From RH-AL1 sp964244495 (GTDB taxonomy: Bacteria; Pseudomonadota; Alphaproteobacteria; Rhizobiales; Beijerinckiaceae): a stretch of DNA of 64,000 bases. The notes below the pieces were generated by a model, which did no database searches, had not been told where the DNA came from, and worked only from the letters and a program-made list of their open reading frames with translations. The DNA lies in assembly GCA_964244495.1 (NCBI GenBank), contig CAXTIU010000018.1, positions 1 through 64,000 on the forward strand. The letters are read 5' to 3'. Below are positions 36,823 to 45,496 of this stretch, one piece after another. Position 1 is the first letter of the stretch. Each line of letters opens with the position of its first letter. The translations under genes were made by a program, and so were the position numbers.

Positions 36823-37216
36823 CATCAAAGCTTAGTGAGTGGGGTCCGATGATGGAGTCATGATCTCGGTTCATCCGCACCTTCGGTGCAGCTATGCAAG
36901 ATGAGCTTTGCGCTGAGCTTTTGGAGCTCTCGACGCGGCTGGCTGTTATCCTCGATACCGAAGATCGAAGTGTTCACGACGAGCGAAAAAGTCTTGGATG
37001 GAGCATCAACGCCGCTCTCACGGGGCCTTCGGTTGACTCACACTGTCTCGGTATGCACGTGGCACAGAACTGCACCGAAAGTGCGGACGAACCCTTATTC
37101 CACGCCTTGCCCGGCGTGGAACCAAATGAGGTTTGCTCTAAAGGCGCTTCTGGTGAATATCGCCCGCCTTGAGAACTGGCTTGCCTCGATCCTTTGCCAT
37201 CTCACACACGCCGCTC
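36823..37216. other. Region without a recognisable gene
   Basis: About 390 bases between repeat copy C and a chemoreceptor remnant. An open frame at 36894-37172 (92 codons) has no family I recognise and no convincing ribosome site. Base composition begins to fall here compared with the operon to the left. Confidence 0.4.
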
Positions 37217-37441
37217 GGCGCCGCATGTGCCGGCCGTGGCTTCGCGGTGGTCGCCGCCGAGGTGAAGGGGCTCGCCAGCCAGACGGAGGCGATGACCGTT
37301 CACCTCACGACCTATGTCGAGCACCTCCGCTCGGCCTCCCACGAGGCCGGTGCCGCAGTCGCCGACACCTTCGCTCGCATCGGGGATGTCGCCGCAGCGA
37401 GGCCGGCGGCGGGCCGTCCGCCAAGCGCCAGGCCAAGGTGA
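37217..37441 (+). pseudogene. Methyl-accepting chemotaxis protein remnant
   Basis: The frame reads GRGFAVVAAEVKGLASQT, the hairpin-tip-proximal signature of chemotaxis receptors, followed by a helical segment and then unrelated Ala/Pro/Arg-rich residues. No membrane segments or sensor domain precede it, and the kinase-contact tip is missing. Only a fragment of about 60 residues remains. Confidence 0.6.
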
Positions 37442-37937
37442 TGGACGACCTGCTCGAGCCGGGCGATGTACTGCGCCGCCTTGTGTGAAGGGCGTTTACC
37501 CAGCCCGCGATGCGCCAGGAACTGCCGTTAACGCTGCGCCGGAAAGCAGACTTTCCTCGACAATCCATAAGAGTTGCAGCCGATGCGAGCCAAAGGTGCG
37601 TAACCTCAGGATGTGAGGCCCTCGGTTTCTCCCGTCATAAACACGCGGTGTCGACTCTGATGTGACCGCTCCCGGGTGTCACCTCACCCCGTCACGCCAG
37701 GGTATACCCTCGCGCGACACCTTTTCCGCATGTGCGCTTGGCGGTAAGATTGACGAACATCAGGTTAGGGAGCTGTGGAATATCAGAGTGAACGTAGCCA
37801 ATGGTAGGGTCGCCCTACCAGGTGCTGCCTTTTCCTGCCGGGCATGCAGGCCAGCTTCTTAACGGACCGATTTCCAAAAAATAGGCATGACAGCGGTTAG
37901 CCATCGCCGATCGCACCGAAATCTCACGGGAACGGAA
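37442..37937. other. Non-coding region before the SIR2 gene
   Basis: About 500 bases with falling G+C. I see no gene, RNA or repeat. It should hold the promoter of the SIR2 gene. Confidence 0.4.
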
Positions 37938-40900
37938 ATGCACATCTTTGAATCGCAATTTCCTGGCAACGCATCATCGATGGACCGACTTCTGGCCTCG
38001 ATGCGCGCCGAAGGCATCATAGGTTTCACTGGCGCCGGAACTAGCATGCCAGATTTGCCTTCGTGGGGTCGCCTTGTTGGCGACATGATCGATGAGGCTG
38101 AACGCGATGGTAGAATAGATCAGGGAACGGCTACTGCACTTCGAGCCGAAGAGTCTGATTTTCTCTACGTGTTCGACGAAATTTACAATGCCATGGGGGC
38201 CGCTCAGGCGAAATCTAAGGTGGCGAGCATATTTGCTAGCCTGAAAGATGCAACTGCTTCGCACAATCTGCTGACATCGACGGCCTTCAGTAGATTCATG
38301 ACGCTAAACTACGACAGCGGCCTAGAAAGTTCATTTGCTAGACAGAGCGGGCGTTATATAGCGGGCATAACTGCAGATAACTCGACAGAGCTAGATAAAT
38401 GGATAAGAGGTCAATACGAGAAGAATGCGGCGCCAGTCTTGCATTGGCATGGAATGGCGAGCGATGCGCAAAGTATCATTTTGAGTGGAAGTGACTACGT
38501 AAGTCACTATGATAAGAAGCCTAACACGATAGAGAGCTTCAGGCGAATTTTTGGTGCTTCACAAGTACTTCTAATTGGCTTCGGTTTCAGGGATGCTTTT
38601 ATCGAACGAGAGCTAAACTCCTTGATGCAAGGCGTGCAGACTGGAGACATACATCATGCAATTATTGGAGTTGAAGAAGGGAAACCTTTCAATCTGCAGC
38701 TTGAGCGGCGTAGATATACATCAAAGTACAAGATGGAAACGATATTTTATCCAATTTCGCGCAGAGACGGGTCTCCTGATCATTCCGCTTTAGCGGAGGT
38801 GTTGAGGTATCTCAGCGAGCAGTGTCCGACAGATCCGTTAGACCCAACTGCCTCCAAAGTCAGCGCGTCAGCCGAATTAAAAACTGAACGCTCCGTCTCG
38901 TACCGCAACAGCTTGTTTGCCATCGGCGATAAGCAGATTTATTGCGAGCCAAACATCCGGATCTTGACAGGAGATGTGGGCAGTACGGAGGAGCCGGCTG
39001 TTAGAATAGAAGAGATCTTAGCGGAGCCGTCACATTGCTGCATCATGGCTAATCATGAATACGGACTTACCAACTTGGGACGTCGGTTAGCTTCGGAGCT
39101 ATCCGTGGCTGGCACCATGACATTGTTCCGTGAGGCTGACTCTATTCCAAAGTACCGGAAAGCCATTCTCTCCGACAAGGACTTTGCGAGATTTTCGCAA
39201 GAGGATGTCTTTACATTAATACTTGACGACTTTTCTGCTGTGGACCACCAACGCACAGTAAAAGAACTCACCTCCTATTATGCTAAGGCGCGAGTAGTCG
39301 TGCTGCAAAAAGATCGCTTCGGCACTACATCGCAAGAAACTTTATCTGAATTGAAGTTCAAATTCTTCGCGCTACGGGGTCTATCGCGATCAAACATACG
39401 ATCGGTAGTGAATACAATTGCTCCTGATTATAATTCAGATGACACTTCAGTAATTGTCGATAAGGTTTACTCAGATCTTATGCAGCTATGTATTCCGCTT
39501 ACACCGTCAAATGTTATAATGTATGCTAGTGTCATCTGCAAAGACGGTACATTCTCACCAGTCTCGCGCCTCCACATAGTAGATAAGTTTGTAGCCGAGG
39601 CTTTACAAAGAGCTAGTGACGCTTATGCGGACACTTTCAACTCCATCGACAAGATCGATCTAATTTCGTTCTTCTGCTTCGAGTTATTCGAAAAGGATGC
39701 CGCTTCATTCCAGTTATCGGAGTGGGAAGCTTTTTGCACCACTTTCAAAGCGGCAAGCCTAGTCGAGTTCGACGCGGCTATGATCATTGCAGATCTGGTG
39801 AATGGTCGCATTCTTATACGTGATGGCAGTTTCTACATCTTTCGCTATCGTATGTTCTACAGCTACTTTGTCGGTCGACACATATCATCTCACCGGCAGC
39901 TTCTTGAAGAGTGTTTATCCAAGAGCCGTCACTTAGAACTGGATGGTCTTGTGGAGGTGTTATGCGGAACGTTAACTGACGCAAGTATTGTTTTGGACGA
40001 CTTATCGTCCAGACTAAGCCAAGGAATAACCGAATTCTACAAAGAGTACCCAATAGCAGGACTAGATTGTCACGCAGGCATACGATGGGAAGCCGATACT
40101 GATGACAGCGCTTTATGGGAGTCTGTCACGGAACGTTTTGATAAGGGACCTGCAGGTACTCAAGAGTTAGATGAGCTGAAGACTTCAATTCATGCTGAGC
40201 GTAGAACAGATGATCAGAAGGTTTCTATCATCAAATTCATTGCGTCAGAGCAAAGCGTCTCGAGTCGGGCTATTGCTCTCGTCACTGCCCTCGGAAGCGT
40301 TAAGCATGCGTCGGCGCCGTCAAAGGTTCGAGCTGCAGCCGTGGTTATTGACGGAATGATCCTAACCTACGAAGTTGCGAACATCTTTGTCCCGCTGATA
40401 GCGGAAAGGAAATACGTCGCCTGGAATGGCTTCGTGTACATCAACCTTATCGAAGATAAGGTTAGTGGAGCATCAGAGAACGACGCTGTTATTGAAAGAG
40501 AACGCAAGCAAGGTTTGGTTGCTTATGCCCTCCCAGAATCCATAAGTCGAAACGCTGCTGATAGGTTTGGAAGCAAAAAACTTGGTCCTGTCTTTCTTTC
40601 TCTTATGAAAGACACTAGTAAATACTCTGAATTTAAGAAGCTCACGCTATTTGCCTTGTTGTTGAGAAGCAAACCCACGGGCTGGCTTGAGTGCGCAAAA
40701 AAAGAGGTTGGCCTCATCGACCGTCATCGCCTCTATCTTCGACATATGTTGATCTGCAGCTTGAGGCAGTTCCGCGTTGAAATCAATACTGAAAAGGAGA
40801 GGCAGTCTCTCAAGGAGCTGACTGCTTCCATAAAACTTAGGCGCGATGTCAACCTCAAGTCCGCTAGTCCGTCGCAAATTAAAGGCGCTGTATCGACACT

Positions 40901-40961
40901 AGACTCCGCCAAATTCTTTGCTGAGCCGAAAGACAGTGCTCAAAATAAGAGTTCCGAGTAG
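37938..40961 (+). CDS. SIR2-STAND-like protein, predicted anti-phage defence effector
   Basis: 1007 residues from ATG 37938 (GGGAACGG upstream); the frame extends 17 codons further to ATG 37887. Residues 22-300 form a SIR2 domain: GFTGAGTS (29-36), TLNYDSG (122-128), His171 in LHWHG, and LIGFGF (212-217). These are NAD-binding and NADase landmarks. Residues about 335-500 look like a STAND NTPase core: the Walker A position reads ANHEYGLT (371-378), with Leu for Lys, while Walker B FTLILDD (425-431) is intact. A winged-helix-like region follows (SFYIFRYRMFYSYF), then a long helical C-terminus, a likely sensor. Avs5 and DSR proteins combine SIR2 with such regions and deplete NAD on infection. 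Codon use and G+C differ sharply from neighbours, indicating transfer. It has no gene partner in its own strand run. Confidence 0.85.
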   Translation: MHIFESQFPGNASSMDRLLASMRAEGIIGFTGAGTSMPDLPSWGRLVGDMIDEAERDGRIDQGTATALRAEESDFLYVFDEIYNAMGAAQAKSKVASIFASLKDATASHNLLTSTAFSRFMTLNYDSGLESSFARQSGRYIAGITADNSTELDKWIRGQYEKNAAPVLHWHGMASDAQSIILSGSDYVSHYDKKPNTIESFRRIFGASQVLLIGFGFRDAFIERELNSLMQGVQTGDIHHAIIGVEEGKPFNLQLERRRYTSKYKMETIFYPISRRDGSPDHSALAEVLRYLSEQCPTDPLDPTASKVSASAELKTERSVSYRNSLFAIGDKQIYCEPNIRILTGDVGSTEEPAVRIEEILAEPSHCCIMANHEYGLTNLGRRLASELSVAGTMTLFREADSIPKYRKAILSDKDFARFSQEDVFTLILDDFSAVDHQRTVKELTSYYAKARVVVLQKDRFGTTSQETLSELKFKFFALRGLSRSNIRSVVNTIAPDYNSDDTSVIVDKVYSDLMQLCIPLTPSNVIMYASVICKDGTFSPVSRLHIVDKFVAEALQRASDAYADTFNSIDKIDLISFFCFELFEKDAASFQLSEWEAFCTTFKAASLVEFDAAMIIADLVNGRILIRDGSFYIFRYRMFYSYFVGRHISSHRQLLEECLSKSRHLELDGLVEVLCGTLTDASIVLDDLSSRLSQGITEFYKEYPIAGLDCHAGIRWEADTDDSALWESVTERFDKGPAGTQELDELKTSIHAERRTDDQKVSIIKFIASEQSVSSRAIALVTALGSVKHASAPSKVRAAAVVIDGMILTYEVANIFVPLIAERKYVAWNGFVYINLIEDKVSGASENDAVIERERKQGLVAYALPESISRNAADRFGSKKLGPVFLSLMKDTSKYSEFKKLTLFALLLRSKPTGWLECAKKEVGLIDRHRLYLRHMLICSLRQFRVEINTEKERQSLKELTASIKLRRDVNLKSASPSQIKGAVSTLDSAKFFAEPKDSAQNKSSE

Positions 40962-41101
40962 TTCGCGTTATCCTGTGCCCTCGCAAGCTACTAGGAAGCA
41001 GTCAACTTACTGCACATGAAAATCGTCGCCGGACGAAGCGCCGCATGATGAGTCCGATGGCGAGAGTGGTGAAAGCGACGCGAACGTCGGCTCAGCGTCT
41101 A

Positions 41102-41958
41102 AGAATGGGGGACAAAACTTCAAGGTGTGGGTTGAGGGCCCATGGACGCTCTTGTTTCCGATGATCTCTGGGCGGCGATCGAGCCGCTTCTACCGGCTGA
41201 ACCGCTGAAGCCGAAGGGCGGTCGGCCACCCTCTGCCGATCGCGCCGCGCTGGCTGGCATCATCCTGGTGCTGCGCACGGGCATGCCGTGGAAGCACGTG
41301 CCACGCCCGATGCTGGGCTGCAGCGGCAAGACGAGCTGGCGGCGCCTGGGGACATGGCAGGCTGCGGGCGTGTGGGCGGCGCTCCATCGCGTGCTGCTGG
41401 AGCGGCTGCACGATGCCGACGCGCTGGACTGGTCGCGGGCGGCGCTGGACAGCACCAGCGTGCCCGCAAAAAGGGGGGCGAGGCGACCGGTCCGAACCCC
41501 ACCGACAGGGGCAAGCCGGGCACCAAGCGCCACCTCGTCGTCGATGCGCAGGGTACGCCGCTCGGCGTCACGCTGAGCGGAGCCAACCGTCACGACAGCA
41601 TGGCGCTGGCGGCGACGCTCGACGCGGTGCCCGGCATGCGTACCGGCCGCCGTGGACGACCCCGGCGCAGACCCGACAAGCTGCACGCCGACAAGGCTTA
41701 TGATCATCGCCGCTGCCGGGACGAGTGCCGGGCACGCAGCATCAAGCCTCGCATCGCGCGGCGCGCGGCGCGGGACCGAGACCAGCCAGCGGCTCGGCCG
41801 TCATCGGTGGGTGGTCGAGCGCACGCTGGCTTGGCTCGCCCGCTTCCGTCGCCTCGTTGTGCGCTACGAGCGACGCGTCGACCTTCACCTCGCCCTCACC
41901 ACCCTGGCGTGCGCCCTCATCTGTCGAAAGCAGGCCCAGCGGTTTTGTCCCTGATTCT
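41102..41958. mobile_element. IS5-family insertion sequence
   Basis: 857 bases. The inverted ends are AGAATGGGGGACAAAAC at the left and, read inwards from the right, AGAATCAGGGACAAAAC, differing at two positions. TA flanks both sides (41100-41101 and 41959-41960), consistent with a TA target duplication. It lies 140 bases after the SIR2 gene and just before the stop of the FKBP gene. Confidence 0.8.
41142..41954 (+). pseudogene. IS5-family transposase with frameshift mutation
   Basis: Frame one from ATG 41142 encodes the DNA-binding part and first Asp (ALDSTSV). An A5G6 run at about 41468-41478 would allow a -1 slip into the second frame (GTKRHLVVDAQGTPLG, second Asp in HADKAYDH). A further shift near 41765, in a GC repeat (GCGCGGCGCGCGGCGCGGG), is needed to reach RWVVERTLAWLARFRR with the Glu. 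The first shift may be programmed as in related elements, the second looks like a mutation, so this copy is probably inactive. Confidence 0.75.
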
Positions 41959-42005
41959 TAGTCTCCGGCAACAGCTCATGCTTATCGAGCGTCAAACAGG
42001 CGGCT

Positions 42006-42425
42006 TTACTCCACGCCGAGCAGTTCGACGTCGAAGATCAGGGTTGCGTTCGGCGGAATGACGCCGCCGGCGCCTCTTGAGCCGTAGCCGAGTTCCGGCG
42101 GAATGTGCAGCGTTCGCTTCCCGCCGACATGCATGGTGACGACGCCGTCATCCCAACCCCTGATGACCTGACCGACGCCGATCTCGAAAGAGAACGGCTG
42201 GTTCCGGTCGCGAGAGCTGTCAAATTTCTTGCCGCGCTGGCCATTCTCGTCGAGCCAGCCTGTGTACTGGACCGTGACGGTCTGTCCCGCTTTCGGCTCC
42301 GGTCCCGTCCCGACCACCTCGTCATGGTACTTGAGCCCGGATGATCCGATCGCCGTAAAGTCTTGGGCCATGGCACTGGCGGTCATCAGCATAACTCCGG
42401 TGATCAGGAAGCATGTGCGCAGCAT
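42006..42425 (-). CDS. FKBP-type peptidyl-prolyl cis-trans isomerase, exported
   Basis: 139 residues from ATG 42425 (AAGGGACG upstream); the open extension to 42488 is not family-like. Residues 1-21 are a Sec signal peptide ending ASAMAQ. A single full FKBP domain follows, with FDSS, VIRGWDDGV and the conserved IPPELGYG, all active-site landmarks. It speeds proline isomerisation of periplasmic proteins. It looks chromosomal in character, wedged between the IS5 element and the reverse transcriptase, so the island may be interrupted here. Confidence 0.92.
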   Translation of the reverse strand: MLRTCFLITGVMLMTASAMAQDFTAIGSSGLKYHDEVVGTGPEPKAGQTVTVQYTGWLDENGQRGKKFDSSRDRNQPFSFEIGVGQVIRGWDDGVVTMHVGGKRTLHIPPELGYGSRGAGGVIPPNATLIFDVELLGVE

Positions 42426-43109
42426 GGGACGTCCCTTGGCGGATGCCGCTCGGCGGCTTGCGCGGGCAGTCCACACACGTCTTAGCATCTTCTCGGATTA
42501 AAGCTCGACGTAGCCGGCATCTCGCCAAAGACCTCCAGACCGAAGCGGCCGGTCGTGGCTGCGCCCGACACAGTCGTGCAGGCTGCCGATGAGCTTGCCC
42601 CATTGCAGCAGTTGCCTCACGTCCCTCGCCGCCATTAATCTGGTTCGGCGCGGTCAAGCACGCTGGTCCAATTACGAAGCCGGCTCTCCAGGCTTCCGCA
42701 CTGCCGAGTGGATAGTCGTGGTCGATCTCCCGGTAGGCGGAGAGCGAGGCGGTCTGGCGCGCGAAGTACCGAGCGCGCTGATCACACCGCTCAGCTCGAT
42801 TAGGCCGTTGTCGCGCAACTCGGCGATGCCGCTGTTCCAGCGGCCGCTGCGTGGCTGCTAATCGAGCTTGGCGGCGACACGGCTCGTCGCATTGGAGCCT
42901 CGCCAAGCCGATCTCCTGGCCCGGATCGTCAAAGGTCCGAAGGTCGACAGCGATGTTCTCCGCGCGGTAGATTCGATTGGCAAGTTCTTAGCAGAGACGG
43001 CGGAAAGCGAAGAGGATGAGGCCGACGATAGGATGCCGGAGTCATAATAGACTTATGACGTCATTATGCAGGTGCTTCATCGACTCAGACTATCTGATTT
43101 ATTGCGGAC
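42426..43109. other. Gap of 680 bases with possible gene remnants
   Basis: No complete gene is recognised. On the plus strand an open frame from TTG 42868 to TAA 43047 encodes about 59 residues with an acidic tail (AESEEDEADD) that looks protein-like; there is a stop just upstream, so it is either a short gene or a C-terminal remnant. On the minus strand a short tail ending RDAYG-like residues at about 42499-42640 also looks protein-like. Neither has a known family. Confidence 0.3.
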
Positions 43110-44447
43110 TTAAATCAGCTCCTTGAGGACCGTCATGTGCCTCGACAGTTGCTTCCTAATTGACGTCCGCCCAATATCCCCCATCGTTTCCGTAGAAAGT
43201 TTGGCATATCCGCTCACGAAGCTGCGGTGGCCGAGATGAGAATGCCGCGCCAGGACTTCGCGCTTGTGCATTTCCTTCTTCCGTCCCTTAATTTTCCCCC
43301 GCTCAGCCAGCTTGGCGCGTACCTTGGCCACTCTGACACCACTGCGCATCCGCCGGTAAAATCGAGCCAACGTTCCGCTTCGTATCAGTGCCCGCCGCCC
43401 GTCGAACGTAAACCCGAGGTACTGGAGCGGCTTGCTCTGCCCCGTCACGGGGCAAGGTACCAGCACCGGGCCCGGCATGGCGAACCGCGCCTCCTCCCGT
43501 TTTTCTCCGTTCAGTCGCAAAGTTTTCCCATGAGCCCGCAGTGCTTCGTCGACCCTTGTTTCCAGTGCGGCAATGTGCTCGGGCGCGCAGATTATCAGGA
43601 TGTCGTCGGAATACCGGCGATAGCTCCCGCCGCAAGCATCGGCCGCGGCCTTTACGGCCGTGTCGAATTCCAGCATCGAGATGTTCGCCGCTGCGGCCGA
43701 CAGCGGTGTGCCCTGCGGAATGCCGTAATCCTTGCTGTTGGTGGATACCAGCTTCGACGCTGCCGATCGATTGCTTCGAAGCCGACGATAACGGTCCATA
43801 GAGCACAAAGGCCTAGGTAGGTCACGATCCATCGACTTTGGCGAATGTTCAAGGCGCGTCAACAACTCGGCGCGAGCCATCGTCGCGTGTTTCGCCAATG
43901 CTCGGTAAACCTTGTAATGGTCAGCCGACAGCTGACCACCCCCGAGCAACGATGACCAGCAAGCCTTCAACACCTCGTGGCTGATATTATCAAAGAAACC
44001 TTTGATGTCGAGACATACGGCAGAACACTCGCCTCGCGCCTGGATCTCACGAAACGCCTCAAGCGCGCGGCTGATGTTCGAGGAACCTTTGCGATAGCCA
44101 ATGACGGAGTCTTGAAGACCTCGCCGTACCAACTCAGCTTCGTAAAATTCGTTTAGAAGCTCGGCGTAATACGCAAAGATGTACCCGTCCCGATTAGATG
44201 GGTAAGCGAGTGCGCGTTCCTTGGTGGTCGCAATGGGCCGTCTCTTGCCCGGCTCTCTTCGATACCGCCGTTCCCGTTTGGTGAAGGATATCAGCGGAAG
44301 GAAATCGTGCTGTGCGACTGCCAAAGGGTTGGACACAAGGCGAAGCGCATCTGCCCTCGACAAGCGTTGATCGACATGGACACGGCCCTTGCCGCTGTAC
44401 CAGTCGCATCGCTTGATAATCTGGCGTTTTCTCGTTGAAACCAGCAT
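43110..44447 (-). CDS. Defence-type reverse transcriptase (UG/DRT class, DRT2-like)
   Basis: 445 residues from ATG 44447; the frame continues to a TTG at 44549 (479 residues) without a good ribosome site at either. Counting from 44549, motif A is LDIKGFFDNISH with Asp181, motif B GIPQGTPLS at 276-284, motif C YSDD at 313-316, motif E LQYLGF near 375-380. The N-terminal stretch with YIFAYYAELL and SVIGYR, and the lack of retron NAxxH/VTG and group II maturase domains, point to the unknown-group defence enzymes; resemblance is best to DRT2. DRT2 copies an adjacent non-coding RNA into repeated cDNA during infection. No second protein gene accompanies it, as expected for DRT2. Confidence 0.75.
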   Translation of the reverse strand: MLVSTRKRQIIKRCDWYSGKGRVHVDQRLSRADALRLVSNPLAVAQHDFLPLISFTKRERRYRREPGKRRPIATTKERALAYPSNRDGYIFAYYAELLNEFYEAELVRRGLQDSVIGYRKGSSNISRALEAFREIQARGECSAVCLDIKGFFDNISHEVLKACWSSLLGGGQLSADHYKVYRALAKHATMARAELLTRLEHSPKSMDRDLPRPLCSMDRYRRLRSNRSAASKLVSTNSKDYGIPQGTPLSAAAANISMLEFDTAVKAAADACGGSYRRYSDDILIICAPEHIAALETRVDEALRAHGKTLRLNGEKREEARFAMPGPVLVPCPVTGQSKPLQYLGFTFDGRRALIRSGTLARFYRRMRSGVRVAKVRAKLAERGKIKGRKKEMHKREVLARHSHLGHRSFVSGYAKLSTETMGDIGRTSIRKQLSRHMTVLKELI

Positions 44448-44549
44448 TGGCAAACCCGGGGAGACAGGGATGTGCGTATACCCATTCCTTTCGGACGAAG
44501 TCTCCCCGGTGTCTTTGACGTCCAAGATGACGCCAACGGCTCGGTTCAA

Positions 44550-44810
44550 AACGGCGTGTCGCTTAACCGCCTATCGTTCCTAGCCACACATACTCACGGC
44601 CCTCACGAGCCGCGACGCAACAGCCAACGTGCGGTGTTATGCTGACCCCGCGGAGGAGGTCATCGTGAAAGTGTTCAGCAACATTGTCGCTCGGCTCGCC
44701 GTGAGCATCATCTGCGCCATCGTCGAGATCGCCGCGACCGGATCGCTTGACACCGTCAACACCATCCCCTGACGCGAATCGCCAGGGCTGGCCGGACATG
44801 GGGATGACCA
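44550..44810 (-). ncRNA. Predicted structured template RNA upstream of the reverse transcriptase
   Basis: This block immediately precedes the reverse transcriptase and has strong pairing potential. CTCACGGC (44593-44600) and GAGCCG (44607-44612) pair with GCCGTGAG (44698-44705) and CGGCTC (44692-44697), 14 base pairs with a 6-base bulge. CATCCCC (44763-44769) pairs with GGGGATG (44800-44806) and encloses GCCAG-GG-CTGGC (44781-44792). In DRT2 and DRT9 systems the template RNA lies in this position and orientation. Ends are guessed, and transcription is not shown. Confidence 0.4.
44665..44772 (+). CDS. Possible 35-residue hydrophobic peptide, antisense to the predicted RNA
   Basis: GTG start five bases after GGAGGAGGT, one of the strongest ribosome sites in the window, and a TGA at 44770. 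The peptide begins MKVFSNIVARL and has a hydrophobic helix at residues about 7-24 (VARLAVSIICAIVEIAA) and a polar tail. The stop lies at the base of the stem-loop 44763-44806. It could be a small membrane peptide or toxin, or a chance frame in a structured RNA. It is too short for family recognition. Confidence 0.35.
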   Translation: MKVFSNIVARLAVSIICAIVEIAATGSLDTVNTIP

Positions 44811-45146
44811 AGCAAGGTGCAAGGGGGGACGCGCATCGAAGATTATCACAGTCGTCAAACTTATGGATCGGCTCAGGGGTTCGATGCCGCTCAGCGCGAT
44901 CGCTCACGCCGAAGCACACCGGCTCAAGAGCAGACCTCTCCAGGGTCAGCTATGGGTCAACTCTCCCCTTTAGCGTCGCCGTCACCCGTTGTAGCCCGGC
45001 TTGGGGCGGGCCTGCCGCCGCGAACTGTCTCCCACGCGAGACAGTTCGGGCCACCACGCCGGGAAAGCGCACGCCTCCCGCACTGTCCGCTCGACTGCCG
45101 CCGCGAACGGAGCATGCATGCGGGACGACGACACGGGAGACGCACG

Positions 45147-45380
45147 GTGGCAAACGAGTTCGAGGCCAAAATCATCCAGGACTTCACCCGCGACATCGCC
45201 GGCCGGCTGAACGAGGCGGCGCTGCTCGCGCGCACCGCCGAGAGCTACGGCCGGCAAGGCTTGGCCGAGCGGGCGTTCCAGGCGCTGCTGGAGGTCGAGC
45301 CGCTTCTGCACGAGGCGCGCGCCCTGTTCAACGCCACCACGGTCGTGCGCCGCCGCGAGCGGCCCATCGACCCCGACTGA
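45147..45380 (+). CDS. Small helical protein of the recombinase module
   Basis: 77 residues; GTG at 45147 with GGGAG upstream. The sequence is predicted to be two or three helices (ANEFEAKIIQDFTRDIAGRL ... RAFQALLEVEPLLHEARALF). I do not recognise a family. It precedes the DUF3489, DUF2924 and recombinase genes on the same strand and shares their high G+C, so it probably belongs to the same mobile module. Confidence 0.6.
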   Translation: MANEFEAKIIQDFTRDIAGRLNEAALLARTAESYGRQGLAERAFQALLEVEPLLHEARALFNATTVVRRRERPIDPD

Positions 45381-45496
45381 CGGCCTGCCCGACCTCACCA
45401 GCAGACTCACCCGCATCGATAGCCCGCGTCGCCCCGCGACGAGGGCCCGCGCGCGTGGGCGCCGATGTTGGCTGCCCATCCCTGCTGGAGCCCACC

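Noticed and set aside
42868..43047. A new 59-residue gene
   Set aside because: Only a TTG start without a ribosome site, and no homologue recognised; kept as a possible remnant in the gap entry.
43110..44549. Reverse transcriptase as retron or group II intron enzyme
   Set aside because: No retron NAxxH or VTG motif, no maturase domain, and no group II RNA domain V in the neighbourhood with the required helix; the enzyme fits the defence type better.
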